Shown: positions 18,470 through 26,066 of the stretch, piece after piece | Layout of the letters: each line of letters opens with the position of its first letter | Position numbering within the stretch: position 1 is the stretch's first letter | NCBI RefSeq assembly: GCF_000313935.1 | Contig: NZ_AMSS01000061.1 | Location: 55,685-119,684 of the forward strand | Origin: Acinetobacter sp. WC-141 | Lineage (GTDB): Bacteria; Pseudomonadota; Gammaproteobacteria; Pseudomonadales; Moraxellaceae | Reading direction: 5' to 3' | Length of the DNA stretch: 64,000 nt | Made by a program: the position numbers and the translations under genes | The notes under the pieces: model-generated | The model's database searches: none | What the model saw: the letters and a program-made list of their open reading frames with translations, nothing else | What the model was told of the DNA's origin: nothing

Positions 18470-19246
18470 GTGACCGAGCTTCAAGATATCGATTTTGTAG
18501 AGTTAAGTGATGAAGAAATGCATCTCTATAGCCGTCAGATTTTACTTGATGGATGGGATATTGAAGCTCAGGAAAAACTCAAACTTGCCAATGTGCTGAT
18601 TGTTGGGGCTGGCGGAATCGGGTGTAGCAGTGCAGAGCTACTAGCGCGAGCCGGGGTTGGAAAAATTACTCTGATTGATGCAGATACTATTGAGATAAGT
18701 AACTTACAGCGTCAAATTGCATTTGGTCATGAAGATATTGGTCGTTATAAAGCGGAAATTCTTGCAAAGCGTTTACAGAAAATTAACCCTTATATCTGCG
18801 TTGAATACTATAACGAACGTTTAGACGAACATAACATTGATAGACTGGTTGAACATCAAGATGTGGTGTTAGATGGCTGTGATAATTTTGCAACACGCTA
18901 TTTGGTAAATGCAGCTTGTAAGAAGCATCAGGTCGCTTTAATTAGTGCTTCAGCAATTGGTTTTCAGGCACAAATGTTTATGGTTGAAGGAGATTCAGCG
19001 TGTTATGAATGTCTTTTTCCAAAAGAACAGCATGGTAATGAAGGCCTACGCTGTGCAGAATCAGGCGTACTTGCAACTACTCCTGTAATGATAGCGTCAT
19101 TACAAGCACATCACACTTTGCTGTATTTAGGACTCAATTTGACCCCTTTAAAACAGAAACTATTACTGTGGGATGGTTTAAACATGACACAACGTATTGT
19201 TAGTTTTGATAAAGATGTAAATTGCCCACTTTGTCAGGCAAGTTAA
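18470..19246 (+). CDS. ThiF/MoeB/HesA-family adenylyltransferase
   Basis: The 258-residue protein is an E1-like enzyme that adenylates the C-terminus of a small sulfur-carrier protein (ThiS or MoaD type). It has the ATP-binding GAGGIGCSSAELLARAGVG motif near residue 47 and two zinc-binding pairs, CYEC near residue 180 and CPLC at the C-terminus. The conserved Cys lies in GLRCAESGVL. The start is GTG with AAGGA upstream. No thi or moa partner lies beside it, so ThiF and MoeB cannot be told apart here; the length fits either. Confidence 0.9.
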   Translation: MTELQDIDFVELSDEEMHLYSRQILLDGWDIEAQEKLKLANVLIVGAGGIGCSSAELLARAGVGKITLIDADTIEISNLQRQIAFGHEDIGRYKAEILAKRLQKINPYICVEYYNERLDEHNIDRLVEHQDVVLDGCDNFATRYLVNAACKKHQVALISASAIGFQAQMFMVEGDSACYECLFPKEQHGNEGLRCAESGVLATTPVMIASLQAHHTLLYLGLNLTPLKQKLLLWDGLNMTQRIVSFDKDVNCPLCQAS

Positions 19247-19304
19247 TCAGTAAATGAAACAAAATTTGCTACACTCAACCTGAATGATTTGGTTTTGAAG
19301 AAAT

Positions 19305-20603
19305 ATGAAAAAAAATATTTTGTTTGATGGGCTGCGTTCAGTCGCCCGCATTGGTGAAACAGCAGTGGTTGCGGCCAAAGCTGGAATTAAATACGCAACT
19401 GAAAAACCAAGTAATGCCAAACTCATGCGAGAGACTTTTGAGTCACTTGGCTCAACTTATATCAAGCTTGGTCAGTTTATTGCGAGCACACCATCGCTTT
19501 TCCCTCGTGAATATGTAGAAGAATTTCAAGGCTGTTTAGACCAGACCCCAACGCTGCCATTTAGCTATATTCAAGGCGTACTTGCTTCCGAGTTTGAAGG
19601 GCGAGATTTAAATCAGATTTTTAGCTATATTGATGAAAAGCCTTTAGCTTCTGCTTCAATTGCTCAGGTCCATGCGGCCAAACTAACCACGGGTGAAGAT
19701 GTGGTTATTAAAGTACAAAAGCCTGGTGTGGAAACCATTTTATATACAGACTTAAATGTTGTGCATTGGGCTGCCAAGTTGCTTGAACGTGCAGTACCTA
19801 AAATTAAGTTTGCTGCTCTTTCTGATATTGTAGATGAAATTAAAACTCGTATGGTCCGGGAAGTTGACTTCATTGAAGAAGCACAAAACTTAGATGACTT
19901 TATAGAATATTTAAATATTTCACAAAACCAAGCTGCCACTGCACCTAAAGTTTATCATCAGTTTTCTACACGCCGTGTTTTAACTATGCAACGCCTATAC
20001 GGTGTGTCTTTGACAGATTTTAGCGTTGTAAAAAAATACGCCAAAGATCCATCGCAAGTACTGATTACTGCCATGAATACATGGTTCGGTAGCCTCATGC
20101 TATGTAAGAGTTTCCATGCAGATTTACATGCCGGAAATCTAATGTTGCTCGAAGATGGTCGAATTGGCTTTATCGATTTCGGTATTGTAGGGCAGCTAAA
20201 CCCAGAGGTCTGGACAGCATGTATGGCCTTTATGGATGCTTTGCAAAAAACAGATTATCAGGCAATGGCTGAAAACATGCTGAAAATGGGCATGACTCAT
20301 AATAAAGTTGATGTTGATGTATTGGCACAAGATTTAGAGCGCTTATTTAATGGCGTATTAATGTCTGACCCTCAGCAAATACTTGCTTCAAATCCAGCTG
20401 ATTTAAACGATATTATGCTGGATATGGTGGGTGTTGGTGAGCGCCACGGTATTAAATTCCCTCGAGATTTTGCCTTATTATTTAAGCAAATGCTTTATTT
20501 CGATCGTTTTATGCGCGTACTCGCACCATATACTGATATTTATGCAGACCAGCGTTTGAAAATGGTTCAAAATATGGAACCTGCTTCATTATTAAAGCAC
20601 TAA
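19305..20603 (+). CDS. AarF/UbiB/ABC1-family atypical kinase
   Basis: The 432-residue protein carries all marks of the UbiB/ADCK family: the KxGQ motif (IKLGQF), the Ala-rich nucleotide loop (ASASIAQVHAA), the catalytic Lys in VIKVQKPGV, the HADLHAGNL loop and FIDFG as the metal motif. Members act as ATPases or kinases in ubiquinone or lipid handling. There is no C-terminal membrane pair of the E. coli UbiB kind, so it may be a paralogue rather than the ubiquinone gene ubiB itself. It lies 15 bases before folB and may be cotranscribed with it. Confidence 0.9.
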   Translation: MKKNILFDGLRSVARIGETAVVAAKAGIKYATEKPSNAKLMRETFESLGSTYIKLGQFIASTPSLFPREYVEEFQGCLDQTPTLPFSYIQGVLASEFEGRDLNQIFSYIDEKPLASASIAQVHAAKLTTGEDVVIKVQKPGVETILYTDLNVVHWAAKLLERAVPKIKFAALSDIVDEIKTRMVREVDFIEEAQNLDDFIEYLNISQNQAATAPKVYHQFSTRRVLTMQRLYGVSLTDFSVVKKYAKDPSQVLITAMNTWFGSLMLCKSFHADLHAGNLMLLEDGRIGFIDFGIVGQLNPEVWTACMAFMDALQKTDYQAMAENMLKMGMTHNKVDVDVLAQDLERLFNGVLMSDPQQILASNPADLNDIMLDMVGVGERHGIKFPRDFALLFKQMLYFDRFMRVLAPYTDIYADQRLKMVQNMEPASLLKH

Positions 20604-20618
20604 GGTCAATTTAAATTT

Positions 20619-20999
20619 ATGGATGCCATTATTATTGAAGGCTTGAAAGTTGAGACAGTGATTGGCTGTTTCAACTGGGAAAGACAAATCATTCAACCTT
20701 TAATGTTGGATTTAACCATCCATAATGATTTGAGCCGAGCAGCAGAGTCTGACAAGCTTGAGGACACACTCAACTATGCGCAGATTTGTGAGTTATCGGC
20801 TCAAACCATTCAACAAGCCAAGCCTGAATTAATCGAGCATGCAGCACATCTCGTTCTGCAATGTTTGTTTGAAACCTTTCCAACAATTGAAAAAATTACC
20901 ATAACCATCCGTAAGCCCGCCATCATTGCAGAAGCTAATGCTGTAGGAATTCGTCTTGAACGCACCAGAAACAATTTTTGCGCTCGCCCTAGCGAGTAA
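20619..20999 (+). CDS. folB: FolB, dihydroneopterin aldolase
   Basis: FolB converts 7,8-dihydroneopterin to 6-hydroxymethyl-dihydropterin in folate synthesis. The 126-residue protein has the opening IIIEGLKVETVIGCFNWER with the catalytic-site Glu, the SDKLEDTLNYAQI block and the late KPAIIAEANAVGI block, all standard. It overlaps the next, HPPK-like gene by 44 bases. Confidence 0.95.
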   Translation: MDAIIIEGLKVETVIGCFNWERQIIQPLMLDLTIHNDLSRAAESDKLEDTLNYAQICELSAQTIQQAKPELIEHAAHLVLQCLFETFPTIEKITITIRKPAIIAEANAVGIRLERTRNNFCARPSE

Positions 21000-21393
21000 T
21001 TTAGACGCAGATCAGCACTTTACTTTTGCTTATATGCAATTGGCAACTTTGGGGAAAGTGCAGTTTTCATCTGTTTATCAAATTCCATGCCGAGATGGTA
21101 TTGGAGATGATTACTGGAATTCAGCATGTCTATTAAAAAGCACTTTATCGTGTGACCAAATTGAATCTTTTCTCAAGAAACTCGAATCAGATTCTGGGCG
21201 TGTTCGTCCATCGCATCATATTTCTTTAGATGTAGATTTGATTGCATGGGGAAGTGATCTGGACCATATGCAATTTAATTCTAAAAAACTACCTTTGGCA
21301 CTCGATGTCAAAATCCCTTTATATGAACTCTGGCATTGTGAAACCTTAAAGGCTGATAGCATGATTTATCCAGTCGTTAATTTTAAAGTTTAA
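20956..21393 (+). CDS. diverged HPPK (FolK-like) protein
   Basis: This 145-residue protein looks like a 6-hydroxymethyl-dihydropterin pyrophosphokinase, the enzyme after FolB. ALASNLDADQHF matches the usual GSNLG opening, and SLDVDL matches the RTLDLDI block with the two Mg-binding Asp at residues 92 and 94. The Arg that normally precedes this block is not in place and the GSNL glycine is Ala, so catalysis may be weakened. It starts with TTG inside folB, overlapping by 44 bases. Acinetobacter usually has a canonical folK elsewhere, so this may be a second, specialised or decaying copy. Confidence 0.75.
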   Translation: MNAPETIFALALASNLDADQHFTFAYMQLATLGKVQFSSVYQIPCRDGIGDDYWNSACLLKSTLSCDQIESFLKKLESDSGRVRPSHHISLDVDLIAWGSDLDHMQFNSKKLPLALDVKIPLYELWHCETLKADSMIYPVVNFKV

Positions 21394-21410
21394 AGGCTTT
21401 CAAACTAGAT

Positions 21411-21460
21411 TTTACGCAAACTTTACGCGGTCTTTAATTTCCTCAATAGAGAATTTACGG
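21411..21460 (+). promoter_or_regulatory. probable KdpE operator upstream of kdp
   Basis: TTTACGC at 21411-21417 is repeated at 21422-21428, an 11-base period, and TTTACGG recurs at 21454-21460. OmpR-family regulators such as KdpE bind direct half-sites about one helical turn apart, and the E. coli KdpE site is a similar T-rich TTTATA/TTTACA pair. It lies about 240 bases before kdpA. Confidence 0.55.
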
Positions 21461-21514
21461 GCATTTTATCCATACTGAAATTCACTAAATTAGTGTTATT
21501 TCAGGACAATAAAG

Positions 21515-21649
21515 ATGCTTATAAATTCTCAAATGCGCATCTTGCATCAGTCTGGCATTGTCTTATGCGGACTTAAAACAAATGATATTTCTTCATCTCT
21601 CCTTATTTCCAGTTTGGCAAATCAAGCCAAGGGGTATAGAGGAGAATAG
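21515..21649 (+). CDS. possible leader peptide upstream of kdpA
   Basis: A 44-codon open frame starts at an ATG preceded by AGGACAATAAAG and stops two bases before the kdpA start, overlapping the kdpA ribosome binding site (GGAG). The peptide is not hydrophobic enough to be KdpF, the small subunit usually encoded here. It may be a leader that couples translation into kdpA, or simply chance. Confidence 0.35.
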   Translation: MLINSQMRILHQSGIVLCGLKTNDISSSLLISSLANQAKGYRGE

Positions 21650-21651
21650 CC

Positions 21652-23361
21652 ATGTTAGAACTTATACTTGTTTTATTTATTGCTATTTTTCTAGCATGGT
21701 GCCTCGGTAAATATCTATCCAAAGTGATGACAAATCAGCCGATGGTGGGCGATGGATTATTTCGCTGGATTGAAAATCCTGTTTATCGCTTGTTAGGTAT
21801 ATCCCCACAACAACAAATGAACTGGAAACAATATTCTCTAGCATTTGTTGTTAGCTGTGTTGTTCTAGCTGTAGCCGTTTTTGCTATTTTTTTGACACAA
21901 GCATGGCTACCATTAAACCCCAATCATGCACCAAATATGAGTTGGGATTTAGCATTACACACGGTTATTTCATTTTTAACTAATACCAATCAACAGCATT
22001 ATTCTGGACAAGCTCAATTATCTTATTTGTCGCAAATGACAGGTATTGTGGGCTTGCAAGTCATTACTCCAATGATGGGGCTGGCTTTAGTTGTCGCGAC
22101 CTTAAGAGCTTTCTTTTATCAGCGCCCAAGCCATATTGCAGCCGATGTCGCCGAGCAGCCAGACCAAATTTTAATTGGGAACTATTGGGCAGATGTAATT
22201 CGCTCTACAGTCCGATTCTTACTTCCGCTCTGTTTTGTCTGGTCTTTATTGCTCAATAGCCAAGGCGTACCAGCGACTTTCCAAGGCGGGCCAGAAGTAC
22301 AGCTGATTGATAAAGCCAATACAGTTCAAACCCAAAAAATTCCTTTAGGACCAGTTGCACCAATGGTAGCGATTAAGCAATTGGGGAGTAATGGTGGTGG
22401 TTGGTATGGTCCAAATAGTAGTGTGCCTTTAGAAAATCCGACACCACTTTCTAATTTATTAGAAATGATTGCGATATTACTTATTCCACTTACCGTGATT
22501 TTTATGGTTGGGCATTTTACCCAGCGTAAAAAGTTTGCTTACTTTGTGTTTGGTAGCATGCTTTTCATGTCGATTATTTCAGGTGCGGCGGCTGTCTGGT
22601 CTGAGAGTATGTCATCGACAGCATCTCAACTTGCCGTAATGGAAGGTAAAGAACAACGTTTTGGACCAGCCGCATCAGCAGTTTGGGCAGCGATCACTAC
22701 GCAGGTGAATAACGGTTCGGTCAATATGATGCATGATTCTTCTGCACCGCTTACCGGTCTGGTTGAACTCATTAACATGCTGATTAATGCGATTTGGGGT
22801 GGTGTGGGCTGTGGTCTACAACAGTTTATGATTTATCTATTACTTGCAGTATTTATTGCAGGTTTAATGACAGGCCGTACCCCTGAATTGTTCGGACGCA
22901 AGATTGAAGCGGCAGAAATTAAGTTGCTCGCGATTATTATCTTGATTCAACCTTTAGTCATTCTTGCATTTACCGCATTAAGCCTCAGCATTCCAGGCAT
23001 ATCTGGAATTAGTAATCCGGGACCACATGGTATTAGCCAAGTGTTCTACGAATATGTTTCTGCATTTGCCAACAATGGTTCAGGTTTTGAAGGTCTTGGA
23101 GACAACACTGTATGGTGGAATGTCACTTGTAGTATCGCTCTACTGTTAGGACGTTTTCCGACCTTAATTTTGCCATTAATGATTGCGACACGTTTAGCAG
23201 CAAAAAGAAAAGCACCCGAAACAGCAGGTAGTCTTCAAGTTGAAACTCCAACCTTTGCTTTAACGCTGATTACGATTGTTGTGTTGCTTACCTTATTACA
23301 ATTTATGCCAGTTCTTGTCCTTGGGCCTATTGCCGATCAACTTTTGTTGGTTAAAGGCTAA
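21652..23361 (+). CDS. kdpA: KdpA, K+-binding subunit of the high-affinity K+ pump
   Basis: KdpA is the channel-like subunit of KdpFABC and selects K+ in the inner membrane. The 569-residue protein has ten or more membrane segments and the selectivity-filter loops of the family: TNTNQQHYSG near residue 112, GSNGGGW near 245 and SAFANNGSGFEGLG near 475. Length is normal. It is followed after eight bases by kdpB. Confidence 0.97.
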   Translation: MLELILVLFIAIFLAWCLGKYLSKVMTNQPMVGDGLFRWIENPVYRLLGISPQQQMNWKQYSLAFVVSCVVLAVAVFAIFLTQAWLPLNPNHAPNMSWDLALHTVISFLTNTNQQHYSGQAQLSYLSQMTGIVGLQVITPMMGLALVVATLRAFFYQRPSHIAADVAEQPDQILIGNYWADVIRSTVRFLLPLCFVWSLLLNSQGVPATFQGGPEVQLIDKANTVQTQKIPLGPVAPMVAIKQLGSNGGGWYGPNSSVPLENPTPLSNLLEMIAILLIPLTVIFMVGHFTQRKKFAYFVFGSMLFMSIISGAAAVWSESMSSTASQLAVMEGKEQRFGPAASAVWAAITTQVNNGSVNMMHDSSAPLTGLVELINMLINAIWGGVGCGLQQFMIYLLLAVFIAGLMTGRTPELFGRKIEAAEIKLLAIIILIQPLVILAFTALSLSIPGISGISNPGPHGISQVFYEYVSAFANNGSGFEGLGDNTVWWNVTCSIALLLGRFPTLILPLMIATRLAAKRKAPETAGSLQVETPTFALTLITIVVLLTLLQFMPVLVLGPIADQLLLVKG

Positions 23362-23375
23362 GGAGGCGAGTGAAA

Positions 23376-25409
23376 ATGAATACACAAACTCATGTAAATA
23401 GCCATAAACAAACCATGGCAGTGCCAAATTTTGAAGTTTGGAAAAATGCATTTGTGAAACTGCTACCGCAGCATGCAATTAAAAATCCTGTGATGGCAAT
23501 CGTATGGCTTGGAACAGTAGTTACTGCAATGAGTACAGTCTTGGGTTACACCACGCTGTTATTTGGTTTCGCGGTTACAGCAATTCTATTTATTACCATT
23601 TTATTTGCCAACTATGCTGAAGCAGTTGCAGAGGCTAGAGGTCGCGGGCAGGCATCTTCATTGCGTGCAGCAAGAGAAAATTTAACGGCTCGAAGACTCA
23701 ACTCTTTGACAGACCGTCAAACCACCCAAATCGCAGCCACTGAACTTCATTTAAATGATTTTATTGAAGTACATGCAGGTGAGCTTGTTCCAGCCGACGG
23801 TGAGATTGTAGAAGGCTTTGCCACTATTAATGAATCAGCTGTTACAGGTGAGTCAGCACCAGTGCTACGTGAAGCTGGAACAGACCGTTCAGGTGTTATT
23901 GGTGGAACCAAAGTCCTTACAGATCGCATTGTTGTACAAGTGACTGCTGAATCTGGTCAAAGTTTCTTAGACCGTATGATTGCTTTGGTTGAAGGCTCAA
24001 ATCGCCAAAAAACACCGAATGAGATTGCGCTTGGCTTCTTATTAATGGTGATGACAATCACGTTTTTAATTGTTGTGATTAGCTTGCCATTTATTGCCAA
24101 GTATTTGCATATTGAACTTGATCCAGTTGTGCTCGTGGCGCTGTTAGTCTGCTTGATTCCCACAACCATTGGTGGCTTGTTACCTGCGATTGGTATTGCG
24201 GGGATGAACCGTGCACTCAAAGCTAATGTTTTGGCAAAATCAGGTAAAGCGGTAGAAGTTGCGGGTGACATTGATGTGCTTTTACTCGATAAAACAGGAA
24301 CCATTACTTATGGTGACCGTCAAGCGACTTCTTTTTATCCTTTAACTTCGGTAACCGAGTCTGAGTTGAGAGCTGCTGCTTGGGTGAGTTCACTTGCCGA
24401 TCCAACGCCAGAGGGGAAATCGATTGTTAAGTTAGCAAAAGAACAAGGTTTAAAACAGCAAGAACCTGAGCAAGCCGAATTTATCTCTTTTAGTGCTTCG
24501 ACTCGAATTTCCGGTGTGAATTTACCGAATGGTGACCAAATTCGTAAAGGTGCTTTAGATGCAATCTTGAAGTTTGTAGATGAAGATTATTCTCAAGATT
24601 TAGAGTTAAAAGCACGTGTTGAACAAGTTGCTAAAAAAGGGGCAACACCATTAGTCGTAGCAAATCAACATCATGTACTAGGTGTGATTGAACTTTCAGA
24701 TGTGATTAAACACGGCATTAAAGAACGTTTTGCTCGTTTAAGAGAAATGGGTATTAAAACTGTGATGGTCACAGGTGATAACCCATTAACTGCGGCCGCG
24801 ATTGCTGCTGAAGCTGGTGTAGATGACTATATTGCCGAAGCAAAACCAGAAGACAAATTGGCTTGTATTCGCACCGAACAACAACAAGGTCGTTTAGTTG
24901 CGATGGTCGGTGACGGAACCAACGATGCGCCGGCATTAGCACAAGCCGATATCGGTTTAGCCATGAACTCGGGTACACAAGCTGCAAAAGAAGCCGGCAA
25001 CATGGTTGATTTAGACTCAGATCCAACCAAACTACTCGCTGTCGTTGAGATTGGGAAACAGCAGCTGATTACCCGTGGTGCTTTAACAACATTTTCGTTA
25101 GCAAACGACGTCTCTAAATACTTTGCCATCTTGCCTGCATTGTTCGCTGCTGCGATTCCACAAATGCAAGTATTGAATGTAATGCACTTAGCAAGTCCAA
25201 ACAGCGCGATTTTATCTGCATTAATTTTTAACGCGATTATTATCCCGCTATTAATTCCAATCGCACTCCGAGGCGTGAAATTTAAACCTTCAACGGCAAC
25301 TCAGTTACTACGTCGAAATATGTTGATTTATGGTGTGGGTGGTGTGGTTCTACCATTCATTGCCATTAAGGCGATTGATGTTGTGATTGTTCAATTATTT
25401 GGTTTGTAA
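23376..25409 (+). CDS. kdpB: KdpB, ATPase subunit of the K+ pump
   Basis: KdpB is a P-type ATPase (class IA) that powers K+ uptake through KdpA. The phosphorylated Asp lies in DKTGT at residue 305 of the 677-residue product; TGES (actuator), the MVTGDN block and MVGDGTNDAPAL (hinge) are all present. A GTG at 23370 is in frame, but AAGGAGG is only three bases from it and nine from the ATG at 23376, which I therefore choose. Confidence 0.97.
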   Translation: MNTQTHVNSHKQTMAVPNFEVWKNAFVKLLPQHAIKNPVMAIVWLGTVVTAMSTVLGYTTLLFGFAVTAILFITILFANYAEAVAEARGRGQASSLRAARENLTARRLNSLTDRQTTQIAATELHLNDFIEVHAGELVPADGEIVEGFATINESAVTGESAPVLREAGTDRSGVIGGTKVLTDRIVVQVTAESGQSFLDRMIALVEGSNRQKTPNEIALGFLLMVMTITFLIVVISLPFIAKYLHIELDPVVLVALLVCLIPTTIGGLLPAIGIAGMNRALKANVLAKSGKAVEVAGDIDVLLLDKTGTITYGDRQATSFYPLTSVTESELRAAAWVSSLADPTPEGKSIVKLAKEQGLKQQEPEQAEFISFSASTRISGVNLPNGDQIRKGALDAILKFVDEDYSQDLELKARVEQVAKKGATPLVVANQHHVLGVIELSDVIKHGIKERFARLREMGIKTVMVTGDNPLTAAAIAAEAGVDDYIAEAKPEDKLACIRTEQQQGRLVAMVGDGTNDAPALAQADIGLAMNSGTQAAKEAGNMVDLDSDPTKLLAVVEIGKQQLITRGALTTFSLANDVSKYFAILPALFAAAIPQMQVLNVMHLASPNSAILSALIFNAIIIPLLIPIALRGVKFKPSTATQLLRRNMLIYGVGGVVLPFIAIKAIDVVIVQLFGL

Positions 25410-25422
25410 TCTGGAGTTTGAA

Positions 25423-26028
25423 ATGAAAATTTATGTACAAAATTCAGAAGCAAATTTGGGTCAGACCTTAAAAGCATCTTTGGGACTATTAATTTTTACC
25501 TTAGTTGGCTGTGGTGCTATTTATAGTGCGATTACTACAGGTGCGGGACAGGTGCTATTTAACAATCAAGCAAATGGTAGCTTGATTGAAATAGGCCATA
25601 AAGTCTTAGGGTCAAAGTTAGTCGCTCAGCCATTTGTTGGAGAGGCTTATTTTCATCCACGTCCTTCAGCAGTTGCTTATAATCCGATGGCGATGGCAGG
25701 TACAAACTTAGCTCGTACTAATCCTGAACTGAAAAAGCAAATCGACGCTCAGATTATTGCGGTGAAAAAACAAGATCACACGGGCAATACACCGATTCCA
25801 AGCGATTTGGTGACTAAATCTGGTAGTGGTATCGATCCGCATATTAGTCCTGAATCTGCTCAGTTACAGGTTACTCGAGTGGCTCAAGCTCGTCATTTAG
25901 ACCCTCAGATTGTTGAAGGGCTTTTGCAAAAGCATATTGAACCGAAGCAGTTTGGTGTATTGGGGCAAGCTCGTGTTAATGTATTACAGCTCAATATTGC
26001 TTTAGATCAATTACAATCTCCACATTAA
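25423..26028 (+). CDS. kdpC: KdpC, stabilising subunit of the K+ pump
   Basis: KdpC is a single-span protein that stabilises the KdpFABC complex. The 201-residue protein has one membrane segment near residues 20-40, then a periplasmic domain with the family block PFVGEAYFHPRPSA and the SGSGIDPHISPESA motif. The frame is open upstream to 25387, but the ATG at 25423 has CTGGAG before it and gives the usual length. It lies 13 bases after kdpB. Confidence 0.96.
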   Translation: MKIYVQNSEANLGQTLKASLGLLIFTLVGCGAIYSAITTGAGQVLFNNQANGSLIEIGHKVLGSKLVAQPFVGEAYFHPRPSAVAYNPMAMAGTNLARTNPELKKQIDAQIIAVKKQDHTGNTPIPSDLVTKSGSGIDPHISPESAQLQVTRVAQARHLDPQIVEGLLQKHIEPKQFGVLGQARVNVLQLNIALDQLQSPH

Positions 26029-26066
26029 CTTAAAAATAAAGTTGTTAGTTTACCGGATGATATCAA

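Noticed and set aside
24769..25129. Antisense open frames over kdpB
   Set aside because: They oppose strongly conserved P-type ATPase motifs and have no ribosome site.
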